Assembly (NCBI GenBank): GCA_030430625.1
Contig: JAUIKL010000001.1
Location: forward strand, 62,001 to 126,000
DNA: 64,000 nt
From: Gemmatimonadota bacterium
GTDB taxonomy: Bacteria; Gemmatimonadota; Gemmatimonadetes; Longimicrobiales; Gaopeijiaceae
Reading direction: 5' to 3'
Shown: positions 44,086 to 57,048 of the stretch, piece by piece
Layout: every line of letters starts with the position of its first letter
Position numbering within the stretch: position 1 is the first letter of the stretch
Notes under the pieces: generated by a model
What the model saw: only the letters and a program-made list of their open reading frames with translations
What the model was told of the DNA's origin: nothing
The model's database searches: none
Translations under genes and position numbers: made by a program

Positions 44086-45480
44086 CTATTTCGGGCCTGG
44101 GGGGCCGGACCCAAGCTGCGTGTCGATCGGAGGTCCTCGCAAGGGCTGTTGCAAGCTTCGTGCCCCCGTCGACTCGCCGAGCAGTCGCGTGGGGACGTCC
44201 GCCAACGTGTCTACATCAGTGCGAGCCGCCAGGAGCGCCACTCGCGCGCCCATCTCCCGGGCCCGGTCCAACGAGGTGGATAGGACCGATCGGGTGCTCC
44301 ACGTGATCCCCTCGAAGAGACCGGGCCGGTGGGTGGTGGCACCCACGAGGTAATAGCCTCCGTCCGTTGCGGGGCCGAAGACGACATCGGCGTCGTCGAG
44401 TGCTGCGAAGGCGCGATCGAAGGTCTCGATGTCCAGGTCGGGAACATCTGTTCCCACCACACACACGCGGTCCGACGAGAGAAAGGCTTCCTCCATCGCC
44501 GCGCTCATGCGCGCACCGAGGTCGCCGTCGATCTGGGGGCGGACGTCCTCGACGGGCACCCCGAGCCAGGTCGCGACTCTTCGCCGAGCCCCCTCGTCCG
44601 GCGGGTCAGCGAAGACCTGGATCCTCCACCCTCCGCCGTGGAGTGCTTCGACGGTCTCTCGGCCCAGGGTACGGTAGATGCGCGCCGCCGCATCGTTCCC
44701 GATGTCGGCCGCGAGCCGCGTCTTCACCCGTCCGGGTATGGGTTCCTTCGCGAACACCACGACCGTTCGGGACGGAACCGTCCGGTCCGCAGGGTACGCC
44801 GAGGCCAGACGTTGGGGGTCGCCCCCGAGGTGGAAGGAAGCCGCCACGCGCACGTTCCGGGCCACAGCCGACAGCGTGCCTTCCTTCTCGTACCGGCGCG
44901 GGCTGGTCGGAAGGGAGGCGTCCAGGCGGTGTCGCCGTCCCCCGGCGAGGTCGAGACGACGGAGGATTTCGACGTCCTCGAGGATGCGCCAAGGGGGGTA
45001 CCCCCCACTCCGCTCGTAGAGCGCTCTGCTCATCAGGAGGCCCTGGTCTCCGTAGACGAGTCCGAGCCAACGCTCCCGCGCCCGCTGGCCCCGTTCGACC
45101 CATCGGAAGCGTCGGCCACGGCCGTCCAGCTCGAAGCGGAAGTACGCGTACCGATCCTCTTCACCTCGGTCGAGGTGCCGCACGATGTCGGCATGTACGG
45201 TCGGCTGGACGGTACAGTCGGCGTGCACGACGAAGAGCCAGGCTCCGTTGCTCTTCGAAGCACCCGCCGCGAGTTGCACGCCCCGACCGGGCCCGGACAC
45301 GACCACACGGGCCCCGCGGCGTCGTGCACGCTCACGAGTCCCGTCTCTCGATCCGCCGTCGGCAACGACCACCTCGAGGTCGACGACGGTCGACAGCGCG
45401 TCGATGTCGTCGAGGATCCGGTCGATTCGTGCCCCTTCGTCCAGGGTCGGGATGAGGACCGTGAGCCCAGGGGCGGTCAC
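44086..45480 (-). CDS. Fused glycosyltransferase (TIGR04283-type) and TIGR04282-type transferase
   Basis: A 464-residue two-domain protein. Residues 1-225 are a GT2 glycosyltransferase (LTVLIPTLDEGARIDRILDD, VVVADGGSRDGT, GRGVQLAAGASKSNGAWLFV, HADC as the DxD-like site). Residues ~237-464 form a nucleotidyltransferase-like domain with VVFAKEPIPGRVKTRLA, VGTDVPDLD and DGGYYLVG. Both families are associated with selenium or arsenosugar radical-SAM loci; they usually sit as separate neighbouring genes. The start is GTG in a GTGA overlap with the TVP38-family gene. The substrate is unknown. Confidence 0.82.
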   Translation of the reverse strand: MTAPGLTVLIPTLDEGARIDRILDDIDALSTVVDLEVVVADGGSRDGTRERARRRGARVVVSGPGRGVQLAAGASKSNGAWLFVVHADCTVQPTVHADIVRHLDRGEEDRYAYFRFELDGRGRRFRWVERGQRARERWLGLVYGDQGLLMSRALYERSGGYPPWRILEDVEILRRLDLAGGRRHRLDASLPTSPRRYEKEGTLSAVARNVRVAASFHLGGDPQRLASAYPADRTVPSRTVVVFAKEPIPGRVKTRLAADIGNDAAARIYRTLGRETVEALHGGGWRIQVFADPPDEGARRRVATWLGVPVEDVRPQIDGDLGARMSAAMEEAFLSSDRVCVVGTDVPDLDIETFDRAFAALDDADVVFGPATDGGYYLVGATTHRPGLFEGITWSTRSVLSTSLDRAREMGARVALLAARTDVDTLADVPTRLLGESTGARSLQQPLRGPPIDTQLGSGPPGPK

Positions 45481-46205
45481 GGTGAAGCCCCGTGGTCGTC
45501 CGGGGGCACTCCGCTCACCTCGCGGCCTCCGATTCCGATGCGTCGGGCGATCGACGGAAGGAAGGAGAGAAGGAGGAGGAGGGCTCCCGCCACGACGACG
45601 CGGATCAGCGCATCTCGGGAGGCTTCGCGCGAGCCGGCGAGGAGTGCGTCGGCGAACACGATGTAGATGACCGTCCCGGGGAGGATCCCCACGGCGGTCG
45701 CGGCGGCGTAGGTCGGCCAACCGATCGACGTGAGCCCGGCCCCGAAGTTGAGTGCGTTGAAGGGCACCGCGGGAATGAGGCGAAGCGTCAACAACCCCTT
45801 GAAGCCGTGGTTCGTGGTCGCCGCGTCGAGGGCATCGAGTCGGCCGCGGGCGAGCGCCTCCACGCCACTCCGTCCGAGCGTGCGCGAGAGGCCGAACGCC
45901 GCGTTGGCTCCCAGGTTCGCCGCGATCGTGGTGTAGAGAATCCCCGGAACGACGCCGAACACCGCCCCGCCGGCGAGGGTCAGCACGGAGCCCGGCATGG
46001 CGAACGCCGTCGCCGCGGTGTACACGGCGATGTAGATCACCGGCGCGGCCGGCGCGGCCCGGAGTCCGTCGATCGCCCTACCGACCCCTTCGACCGAGAG
46101 CACGTCCCCGAGCGGCGTGAACAGTGCGGCCGACACGCCGCCCGCCAGAAGGACGGCCAGGAGGGCCAACCGGAGCAGGGGGCTTCGGCGGCTCAGGTGA
46201 GCCAC
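45477..46205 (-). CDS. TVP38/TMEM64 (VTT) family membrane protein
   Basis: A 242-residue inner membrane protein with five or more hydrophobic segments. The VTT core is visible as AMPGSVLTLAGGAVFGVVPG, followed by TIAANLGANAAFGLSRTLGR, and RLIPAVPFNALNFGAGLTSI. The GTG at 46205 gives a natural first helix and overlaps the end of the flavin reductase gene by 13 bases. VTT proteins are proposed lipid scramblases or transporters; in this operon type they often accompany mercuric reductase-like enzymes and glycosyltransferases. Confidence 0.85.
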   Translation of the reverse strand: MAHLSRRSPLLRLALLAVLLAGGVSAALFTPLGDVLSVEGVGRAIDGLRAAPAAPVIYIAVYTAATAFAMPGSVLTLAGGAVFGVVPGILYTTIAANLGANAAFGLSRTLGRSGVEALARGRLDALDAATTNHGFKGLLTLRLIPAVPFNALNFGAGLTSIGWPTYAAATAVGILPGTVIYIVFADALLAGSREASRDALIRVVVAGALLLLLSFLPSIARRIGIGGREVSGVPPDDHGASP

Positions 46206-47605
46206 GAGACCACCTTCTTCAAGACGACGCCTCCCATCCCCTCCAGTCGGCTCCTCTGGTACTCGGCCGCCGCGCGCTTCAGCCCTTCCGACATCGTCGG
46301 GTACGGAAAAACGGTGTCGGAAACCGTTCCGAGATCGAGCCCGTTCCGTTTGGCCAGCACCAGGGGGAGGATCAACTCGCCGGCGTGGGCACCCATGACC
46401 GTGGCGCCCAGGATTCGACCTCGCCGGTCCGCGGAGATCTTCACGACGCCCCGAGCCACGCCGTCCACGATGGCCCGGTCGAGGTCGTCGAAGGGGTATC
46501 GGTACGTCGTGCCTCCACGCGCCGCGGCGGCTGCCTCGGACAGGCCGATATGGGCGATCTCCGGATCCGTATAGGTGACCCGCGGGATGTCGCCGTAGTC
46601 GATCCTCGTCGACCCCGGTACGAGGGCGTTCCGCAGGACCGTCTTGGCCATGTACTCGGCCACGTGCGTGAACTGGAGGCCACCGGTCACGTCCCCAGCG
46701 GCCCAGACCCCCTTCGCGCTCGTACGGAGCCGGTCGTCCACGAGCACCGCCCCGTTCTCGGTTCGGATGCCGGCGGCGTCCAGGTCGAGCCCTTCCGTGG
46801 CCGCGCGCCGACCGGTGGCGACCAGGATCTCGTCGACGACGACACGGGCCCCACCGGCGACCGTGAGGCTCTTTCCCGCTTCCGTGCGGCCGACGGCTTC
46901 GACCGAGACGCCGAGGCGAACCTCGATCCCCTCGTCCTGGAGAATCCCCATCAACGACTCCGCGATCTCGGGGTCCTCTCGAGCGAGGATGCGGTCGCTC
47001 TGTTCGAGGACGACGACGTCGGCTCCGAGACGGGCCATCACCTGTGCCATCTCGAGCCCGATGGGGCCGGCTCCGAGCACCGCGACTCGATCGGGCAGGG
47101 TGTCCGCCTCGAAGAGGGAGTGGTGATCGAGGTAGCCGGACTCGGCGAGTCCCGGGATCGGTGGGACGGTCGGCACGGCGCCGGTAGCGAGGACGATTCG
47201 CTTCGAACGAAGCCTCCCGACACCCTCGACGTCGACCTCGTGCGGGCCCACGAACCGCGCCGATCCGAAGTGGACGCCGACCCCCATGGCGCGGAAGCGC
47301 TCCGGGTCGTCGTGGTGCGCCACGATGTCGCGGGCATGTCGCATGCGGGCCATGACATCGGCGAAGGCGTGCTTCGGGGCCGCGGAGACGAGTCCGAGCG
47401 CCTCCGCGTTGCGCATTGCGTGGGCCAGGCGAGCCGAGGCGATGAGCGCTTTCGACGGAACACACCCGGTCCACAGGCAGTCACCGCCGAGAGCGGCCCG
47501 TTCGACGATTCCCGCGCGGACGCCGAGGTAGGAGGCCCCCGCAGCCGAGACCAGGCCCGCCGTTCCCCCACCGATGGCGATGAGGTCGTATTCGATCGCG
47601 TTCAT
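46193..47605 (-). CDS. Mercuric reductase-like FAD-dependent disulfide reductase
   Basis: A 470-residue pyridine nucleotide-disulfide oxidoreductase. The N-terminal FAD loop is DLIAIGGGTAGLVSAAGA; the redox disulfide is GGDCLWTGCVPSKALIA; the NAD site is VAVLGAGPIGLEMAQVMARL; and the dimer domain includes YTDPEIAHIGLSE and HAGELI. There is no N-terminal MerA heavy-metal domain and no C-terminal Cys pair, so true mercuric reduction is unlikely; a thiol- or quinone-linked role is possible. The ATG at 47605 is supported by the FAD motif. It is the first gene of the four-gene minus operon. Confidence 0.88.
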   Translation of the reverse strand: MNAIEYDLIAIGGGTAGLVSAAGASYLGVRAGIVERAALGGDCLWTGCVPSKALIASARLAHAMRNAEALGLVSAAPKHAFADVMARMRHARDIVAHHDDPERFRAMGVGVHFGSARFVGPHEVDVEGVGRLRSKRIVLATGAVPTVPPIPGLAESGYLDHHSLFEADTLPDRVAVLGAGPIGLEMAQVMARLGADVVVLEQSDRILAREDPEIAESLMGILQDEGIEVRLGVSVEAVGRTEAGKSLTVAGGARVVVDEILVATGRRAATEGLDLDAAGIRTENGAVLVDDRLRTSAKGVWAAGDVTGGLQFTHVAEYMAKTVLRNALVPGSTRIDYGDIPRVTYTDPEIAHIGLSEAAAAARGGTTYRYPFDDLDRAIVDGVARGVVKISADRRGRILGATVMGAHAGELILPLVLAKRNGLDLGTVSDTVFPYPTMSEGLKRAAAEYQRSRLEGMGGVVLKKVVSWLT

Positions 47606-47724
47606 GTGGCCGAAGCTGGAGGGAGACGGACTCGCCGGGTACCGTCGCGAGGTGTATCCTGACGCCGCCCGACGCAACGCGCCATCCGTCCGTTGGAGTT
47701 CCCGCGAGGGCGCCCGTCCGGGCA

Positions 47725-47811
47725 TTCCGTCGACCCGGCGCGACGGATAGCTTCGGTCTCCCGACAGGGCGAAACGAAGGACTTTCGCTTTCTCTTCGGG
47801 TTTCCTACTTT
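47725..47811 (+). promoter_or_regulatory. Candidate recA promoters
   Basis: Two candidates lie in the 255-base gap before recA: TTCCGT (47725-47730), 17 bases, TAGCTT (47748-47753); and TTTCGC (47783-47788), 17 bases, TACTTT (47806-47811). I saw no LexA-type palindrome around either. The second would give a leader of about 43 bases with GGAGG before the ATG. Confidence 0.35.
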
Positions 47812-47860
47812 GTGGCTCGATGACGCCCGGAATGGCCGGGCGCACGGCCACGGAGGCGAG

Positions 47861-48946
<1,086 letters not shown>

Positions 48947-48976
48947 GCCCGGGTGCCGGGAGTCGTGGAGTGGATG

Positions 48977-49016
48977 GGGCGCCGGACGACAGATCCGTTC
49001 GGCGCCCTTATCTTTT
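48977..49016 (+). terminator. Terminator of recA
   Basis: A perfect 8-base stem GGGCGCCG (48977-48984) and CGGCGCCC (49000-49007), with a 15-base loop, is followed by TTATCTTTT (49008-49016). It lies 30 bases past the recA stop and 73 bases before the alaS start. Confidence 0.75.
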
Positions 49017-49089
49017 GCCCTTCGATCGCCTGCCCGATCCCTCCTTCGAGACGGGCTGGAATCGCCCTTCGCCACGCGAATCGACTGAG

Positions 49090-51722
<2,633 letters not shown>

Positions 51723-51726
<4 letters not shown>

Positions 51727-52010
51727 GTCGAGCCGGATGGGCGCAGCGCGGGGGACCGGAACCCCCGGTCGACCTCCTCGAGGCCATGTACGGGCGGATC
51801 GCTGCCGCAGACGATCCAGGTGCAGACGAGCTGTACGCCGCCGCCCGGGAACGGCTGGATGCGGCCAGGGCGGCACCGGGTCGGGTGCGGGACAGTGCCT
51901 TCGACCTCCTCGTGGCCGATGCTCTCCTCACCCATGCGTCGGCCGCTGCGCTCGACACCGTAGACCCCGAAGCGGTGTGGACCGCACTCCTGGCCATAGG
52001 GAGGAGGTGA
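51723..52010 (+). CDS. Small hypothetical protein
   Basis: A 95-residue, Ala- and Arg-rich, helical protein (VDLLEAMYGRIAAADD, ELYAAARERLDAARAA). The GTG start overlaps the alaS stop, which argues that it is translated and coupled. The 10-base gap to the next gene keeps it in the same operon. No family recognised; the composition could also suit a spurious frame, but the overlap pattern fits the rest of the window. Confidence 0.55.
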
Positions 52011-52020
52011 CGTCGGGCCG

Positions 52021-52869
52021 GTGATACTCGCCGAAGTACGGGAGTCCCTGATCGATATCCACAGCCATTTGGTCCCGGGCGTGGACGATGGGGCGAAGCA
52101 TGTGCCCGCGGTCCTGGCCAGCGCGGAGCGAATGGCCCAAGTCGGTATCCGAAGGGTTGTTACAACCCCTCACATCAGGGGGAGTCTCACCCAGGATCCC
52201 GGGGCATTGGAGCAGCGACTCTCGTCGGTGTCGCTCGCCTTCGACGAGGCGAAAGAGGCGCTCGCCGAGCACCTGCCCGACTTCGAGTATCAGCGCGGGC
52301 ACGAGGTGCTCATCGACATCCCCGAGCCGGACTTCTCGGACCGCCGGATCCGGATGGCCGGGACGTCCTTCGTCCTCGTCGAGTGGCCCCGGCTCGGCAT
52401 CCCGCCCGGTACACCCCGAGTCCTCCGGTGGATTCGGGACCAGGGGTACCGACCGATCGTCGCGCACCCCGAGCGGTACCACGGGATCGGAGATCGGCTC
52501 GACATCGTCGACGAGTGGCGGTCGGTCGGCGCGTACCTCCAGGTCAACTACGGCTCGTTCGTCGGGCGCTACGGTTCGGACGCCCAGGATGTGGCGCTCC
52601 GACTCCTCCGCGCCGGGGCGGCCGACTATCTGTCCTCCGATTTCCACGGTCAGTCGAACCTCAAGATCTACAAGAAGGAGGCGTGGGAGTTGATCGGGGA
52701 ACGCGGGGGAGAAGAGGTGTTGCTCACTCTCTGCCGAACGAACCCGGAGCGCCTCCTCATGAACCTCGACCCGGTGCCGGCCGAGCCGTTGCCGAAGATG
52801 CACGGCCTCATGGACCGACTTCGAGGAGCCATGAAGCTCGGAGACTCCCCGCGGAGGTCGAAGCGATGA
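52021..52869 (+). CDS. CpsB/YwqE-type PHP-domain tyrosine phosphatase
   Basis: A 282-residue metal-dependent phosphatase. The PHP motifs are LIDIHSHLVPGVDDGAKHV, TTPHI, HEVLID, RPIVAHPERY and SSDFHG, which together form the metal site. CpsB enzymes dephosphorylate tyrosine kinases that control capsule or exopolysaccharide chain length; no such kinase is in the window. The start is GTG at 52021. The stop overlaps the ATG of the sugar isomerase gene (ATGA). Confidence 0.88.
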   Translation: MILAEVRESLIDIHSHLVPGVDDGAKHVPAVLASAERMAQVGIRRVVTTPHIRGSLTQDPGALEQRLSSVSLAFDEAKEALAEHLPDFEYQRGHEVLIDIPEPDFSDRRIRMAGTSFVLVEWPRLGIPPGTPRVLRWIRDQGYRPIVAHPERYHGIGDRLDIVDEWRSVGAYLQVNYGSFVGRYGSDAQDVALRLLRAGAADYLSSDFHGQSNLKIYKKEAWELIGERGGEEVLLTLCRTNPERLLMNLDPVPAEPLPKMHGLMDRLRGAMKLGDSPRRSKR

Positions 52870-53462
52870 CCGGGTCGGCCCCCGTCCAACGGCGGTTCGA
52901 GGAAGTCGCTGAATTGGCCCGCTCGGTTTCGGAGTCGATGTCGGCGGACATCGAAGCCCTCGCGGACCTCGTCCGCGCGTGTCTCGAACGGGGTGGGACC
53001 CTCTACTTCGCGGGCAACGGGGGATCGGCGGCCGATGCCCAGCACCTGGCCGCGGAGTACGTCGTGCGACTGGAGCGGGATCGCGGCCCGATGAGGGCCA
53101 TCGCCCTGACGACCGACACGTCGGTGCTCTCGGCCGCGGGGAACGATCGCGGCTTCGACGCCGTCTTCGAGCGTCAGGTCCAGGCGTTGGGCCGACCCGG
53201 CGACGTGCTGGTCATGCACTCGACGAGCGGGGAGTCGGAGAACCTTCTCCGTGCCGCTGCGGCGGCGCGGTCCATAGGCCTGGAGACGGTGGCGCTTCTG
53301 GCGAAGGGGGGCGGACGGCTGGCCTCCAGGGTCGACCTGGCCCTGGTCGTGCCGACCGACTCCACGTCCCGAGCGCAGGAGATGCATCTGGTCATCGGCC
53401 ATCTGGTGTGCGAACTGGTCGAGGACTCGGTCCGAAACGACGAGGAGGAAGCGTGGGACTGA
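52866..53462 (+). CDS. gmhA: SIS-domain sedoheptulose-7-phosphate isomerase (GmhA-like)
   Basis: A 198-residue SIS protein: FAGNGGSAADAQHLAAEYVV and STSGESENLLRAAAAAR are the phosphosugar-binding signatures, and HLVIGHLVCELVE is the GmhA-type C-terminal helix. It probably isomerises sedoheptulose-7-phosphate for heptose used in the outer membrane. The ATG overlaps the CpsB stop. No other heptose genes are nearby, so the assignment rests on sequence. Confidence 0.87.
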   Translation: MTGSAPVQRRFEEVAELARSVSESMSADIEALADLVRACLERGGTLYFAGNGGSAADAQHLAAEYVVRLERDRGPMRAIALTTDTSVLSAAGNDRGFDAVFERQVQALGRPGDVLVMHSTSGESENLLRAAAAARSIGLETVALLAKGGGRLASRVDLALVVPTDSTSRAQEMHLVIGHLVCELVEDSVRNDEEEAWD

Positions 53463-54214
53463 TCGATCTGGCAGGCCGCCGTGCGTTGGTGACGGGAGGC
53501 TCCCGCGGGGTCGGCGCGGCGACGGCCCGACTGCTGGCCGAGGCGGGGGCGGACGTCGCGATCGCCTACCGAAGCCGGGCGGCCGACGCCGAGCGGGTCG
53601 TGGAGGTGTGTCGGGCCTCGGGGGTCGACGCGTTCTCGGTCGCCGGGGATCTCTCGGACCCCGCCGACGTCACCCGCCTCTTCGACGAGGTCGCGTCCCG
53701 CTTCGACGGCCTCGACATCGTGGTGGGCAACCACGGGATCTGGCCGCCCGAGGATGCGCCCCTGTCCGAGATGACCGACGAACAGTGGCACACGACGATG
53801 GGTGCCAATCTGCACTCGATCTTCTACACCTGCCGCGCAGCCGGCCGGGTCCTGACGGACGGTGGCCGGATCGTGCTCGTCACGAGCACCGCGGCCCAGC
53901 GGGGAGAGGCGTTCCACGGGGACTATGCGTCGAGCAAAGGGGCGATGGTCTCCCTCGTCAAAGGGCTGTGCATCGAGTTGGCTCCGCGCGGTATCACCGT
54001 GAACTCGGTCGCACCCGGTTGGATCGCCACCGAGATGACCGACGAGGTGTTGGCCGGTGAGGCCGGTGAACGCGTGGCGGCCTCGATCCCGCTCGGGCGG
54101 GTTGCGACGGCGGAGGATGTAGCGGGCCCGATCGTGTTCCTGTGTAGTGAGATGGCCCGTCATGTCACCGGTGAGATCCTGAACGTCAACGGCGGCGCGG
54201 TGTTGGTGGGATGA
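53453..54214 (+). CDS. Short-chain dehydrogenase/reductase (FabG-like)
   Basis: A 253-residue SDR. The cofactor loop is VTGGSRGVGAATARLLAEAG; the active site reads VTSTAAQR with DYASSKGAMVSLVK (Ser, Tyr and Lys present); and NSVAPGWIATEMTD and the C-terminal [14 protein letters not shown] are family-typical. The N-G-G-G at the end resembles 3-oxoacyl-ACP reductase, but the substrate is open. The GTG at 53453 lies inside gmhA's last codons with GAGGAGG upstream. The stop overlaps the CCA gene. Confidence 0.85.
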   Translation: MGLIDLAGRRALVTGGSRGVGAATARLLAEAGADVAIAYRSRAADAERVVEVCRASGVDAFSVAGDLSDPADVTRLFDEVASRFDGLDIVVGNHGIWPPEDAPLSEMTDEQWHTTMGANLHSIFYTCRAAGRVLTDGGRIVLVTSTAAQRGEAFHGDYASSKGAMVSLVKGLCIELAPRGITVNSVAPGWIATEMTDEVLAGEAGERVAASIPLGRVATAEDVAGPIVFLCSEMARHVTGEILNVNGGAVLVG

Positions 54215-55497
54215 AGGCCGGGCAACCCGCGCCCCCGTCCGCAGTCCACTGGATCACCAGTCGACTGGAGGACAGGGGCTTCGAAACATGGACGGTCGGT
54301 GGGGCCGTGCGGGACGCGATCCTCGGTCGGCCGAGCGGCGATTGGGATCTGGCGACGCGCGCCACGCCGAATGAAGTCCGCCGCATCTTCAAGCGGACCG
54401 TGCCGATCGGGATCGAACACGGTACGGTCGGTATCCTGAAGGGTGGAGTGCTCTACGAGATCACGACCTTTCGAAGGGACGTCGAGACGGATGGGCGGCA
54501 CGCCGTGGTGCGATTCTCGGACTCGATCGACGAGGATCTGGCCCGACGCGACTTCACGATCAATGCGATCGCGTGGCACGCTCTCCGTCGGGAACTCCGG
54601 GACCCCTTCGACGGTGCCGGCGATCTGAATCGTGGGTTGCTGCGTACCGTCGGCACGGCCGAAGAGCGCTTTCAGGAAGACTACCTCCGCATCCTTCGGG
54701 CCTTCCGCTTCGCCGGTCGTTTCGGGCTCAGGGTCGACGAGGAGTTGTTCTCTGCCGCGCAGACCTTCTCCGATCGATTGGCGACCCTGTCCGCAGAGCG
54801 CGTGAGGGAAGAACTCCTCAAGGTTCTCGATGCCGATCCCGACCCCACGGTCGCACTCGAGGCCTATCGCACCTCGGGTGCCCTCGCGGTCCTTTATCCG
54901 GAGTGGGCGCGGAGGATGTCCGACCCCGACGGGTCGACCTGGTGGGACGACGGCCTCCGGGTGATGGGGCACCTTCCGCCCGGGCGTCCGTCCCTTCGAC
55001 TCGCGTCCCGTTTGCGGGGTGTCCCGGCGGCGGACACGGCCGCACTCCTCGTCCGACTTCGATTCTCGAATCGGATGGCGGATCGCGTGGCCCGAATCGC
55101 TGCGGCCCGTGCGCTTCCGGACGGCGGCGAATCCGATGCGGCGGTACGGCTCTGGCTGAGCCGGGAAGGTCCGGAGATGCTGGCGCCGTCAGCTCGCCTC
55201 GAGCTGGCCTCGGCCCGCGCGGCGCGTGCGGGGCCGAGCCCTGACGAAGTCGTCGATCGGTGGCGGCGCGCCCGCGCAGCCCTCCGCGCCCGCCCCCCGT
55301 TGTCGGTCGGCGACCTACGAATCGATGGGCGGCGGCTCAAGGGCCTCGGTCTTCGCCCTGGGCCGCTGTTCGGTGAAATCCTCGAGGTCCTCCTGGGGGA
55401 GGTGCTCGAGTCACCCGAACGCAACGAGCCGGACTATCTCGACCGACGGGCCCTCGAAGTGGCGTCCGAAGAAGGGGAGGCGTCGCCCCGTGAGTGA
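54211..55497 (+). CDS. cca: CCA-adding enzyme / poly(A) polymerase family
   Basis: A 428-residue class II tRNA nucleotidyltransferase. The catalytic motif is [20 protein letters not shown]; the second is [12 protein letters not shown]; the third is [17 protein letters not shown]. The rest is helical. It adds the 3' CCA to tRNA, consistent with the tRNA-Gln gene at 61949 lacking encoded CCA. Poly(A) polymerase activity cannot be excluded. The ATG overlaps the SDR stop (ATGA), and the stop overlaps the rarA start region by eight bases. Confidence 0.92.
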   Translation: MKAGQPAPPSAVHWITSRLEDRGFETWTVGGAVRDAILGRPSGDWDLATRATPNEVRRIFKRTVPIGIEHGTVGILKGGVLYEITTFRRDVETDGRHAVVRFSDSIDEDLARRDFTINAIAWHALRRELRDPFDGAGDLNRGLLRTVGTAEERFQEDYLRILRAFRFAGRFGLRVDEELFSAAQTFSDRLATLSAERVREELLKVLDADPDPTVALEAYRTSGALAVLYPEWARRMSDPDGSTWWDDGLRVMGHLPPGRPSLRLASRLRGVPAADTAALLVRLRFSNRMADRVARIAAARALPDGGESDAAVRLWLSREGPEMLAPSARLELASARAARAGPSPDEVVDRWRRARAALRARPPLSVGDLRIDGRRLKGLGLRPGPLFGEILEVLLGEVLESPERNEPDYLDRRALEVASEEGEASPRE

Positions 55498-56899
55498 GTT
55501 GAACCTCTTCGGAGGGGCCGGGGACCGGTCGACCGACCTCGGCACCGGTGGGGCCGACGGCGTGCCGGCAGGGGGTGAACCGTCTCCCCTGGACGCCAAC
55601 GCGCCTCTCGCGGCACGCATGAGGCCGCGGAGCCTCGACGAGTTCCGGGGGCAGGGCCACCTCCTCGGGGAGGGCAGAGCGATACGCGCCATGCTCGAGT
55701 CGGGTCACGTGGGAAGCATGATTCTGTGGGGCCCTCCCGGGAGCGGGAAGACGACTCTGGCGCGGCTGATCGCCGCAGAGTCGGGCATCACCTTCGTCTC
55801 CTTCTCAGCGGTCACCGAAGGGGTCGCGCGGGTGAGGGAGATCATCAAGGAAGCGGATGCTCGGCTGCGTGCCACGGGCCGTAAGACGATCCTCTTCTGC
55901 GACGAGATCCATCGGTTCAACAAGGCGCAACAAGACGCTTTTCTGCCCCACGTCGAAGCGGGCACGATCATCCTCGTCGGAGCGACGACCGAGAACCCCT
56001 CCTTCGAGATCGTTCGACCTCTCCTCTCTCGCGCTCCGGTCTACGTTCTCGAAGCTCTCGATCCGGACGATGTCCGGGCCATCCTCGAGGACGCGATCGC
56101 CTCGGATCGGGGTCTCCGTCCGATGGGAGTCGAGGCATCCGCGGAGGCGCTCGACTTCATCGCCGTGGCGGCCGACGGGGACGCCCGCCGTGCACTCGGT
56201 GTCCTCGAGGGGGCGGCCCAACTGGCGGGGGAGGGAGGCACCATCGAGGAGGAGGTCGCTCGCGAAGCTCTGCAGCACCGCTTCGCCTCGTACGACAAGA
56301 GCGGGGAGGAGCACTACAACCTGATCTCCGCACTCCACAAGGCTGTGCGTGGGTCCGACCCCGACGGCGCCCTGTACTGGTTGGCACGGATGATCGACGG
56401 TGGCGAGGACCCGCTGTTCATCGCGCGCAGGCTCGTGCGCATGGCGTCTGAAGACATCGGGATGGCGGACCCGGCGGCGCTCGGTGTCGCGGTCGGGGCG
56501 CGGGACGCCTTCCACTTCCTCGGATCGCCCGAGGGCGAACTCGCCCTGGCGCACGCGGCGATCTACCTGGCCACGGCACCCAAGTCGAACCGATCGTACG
56601 AGGCGTGGAAGTCCGCTCTTCGGAGGGCGAGGGAGACACCCGCTGCCCCGGTGCCGCTGCACATTCGCAACGCGCCGACTGCGTTGATGAAGGATCTCGG
56701 GTACGGCTCCGGGTACCGGTACGACCCCTCCGAGGAACACGGGGTTTCCGCTCAGACCTACCTCCCCGAGGCCCTCGAGGGAGAGCGCTTCTACACTCCG
56801 GGACGGTTCGGTTTCGAGAAGACCGTGGGTGAGCGGCTCGCGTGGTGGGAGGCCCGTCGCGCGGAGGCCCGAGAGCGAGGCACCTCCGACGAGGAGTAG
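55490..56899 (+). CDS. rarA: Replication-associated recombination protein RarA (MgsA)
   Basis: A 469-residue AAA+ ATPase. [20 protein letters not shown], Walker [13 protein letters not shown], Walker [15 protein letters not shown] and the arginine-sensor region are intact; the C-terminal MgsA domain shows as [20 protein letters not shown] and [20 protein letters not shown]. It acts at stalled replication forks. The N-terminal Gly-rich stretch is probably disordered. The GTG start overlaps the CCA gene by eight bases. Confidence 0.95.
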   Translation: MSELNLFGGAGDRSTDLGTGGADGVPAGGEPSPLDANAPLAARMRPRSLDEFRGQGHLLGEGRAIRAMLESGHVGSMILWGPPGSGKTTLARLIAAESGITFVSFSAVTEGVARVREIIKEADARLRATGRKTILFCDEIHRFNKAQQDAFLPHVEAGTIILVGATTENPSFEIVRPLLSRAPVYVLEALDPDDVRAILEDAIASDRGLRPMGVEASAEALDFIAVAADGDARRALGVLEGAAQLAGEGGTIEEEVAREALQHRFASYDKSGEEHYNLISALHKAVRGSDPDGALYWLARMIDGGEDPLFIARRLVRMASEDIGMADPAALGVAVGARDAFHFLGSPEGELALAHAAIYLATAPKSNRSYEAWKSALRRARETPAAPVPLHIRNAPTALMKDLGYGSGYRYDPSEEHGVSAQTYLPEALEGERFYTPGRFGFEKTVGERLAWWEARRAEARERGTSDEE

Positions 56900-57048
56900 G
56901 GGGCGGGGGTCGCTCGACCGGCTGCTCGTTCGTCGCGATCCAGGTGGGCGAAAGGGCTACAGAGCGCGCCGATTCTGCTGTATTCTTCAGGCGTAGACGA
57001 CGGCGGGGAAGTGGCTCGTGTGGCCGGAGGTGAAGGATCCCGACCCAA

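Noticed and set aside
47606-47860. LexA-type SOS box before recA
   Set aside because: I found no clear inverted repeat of either the E. coli or Bacillus type; regulation by damage is not supported by sequence here.
49008-49089. T-box or other leader before alaS
   Set aside because: The 80-base leader follows the recA terminator and has no T-box consensus or specifier-like stem.
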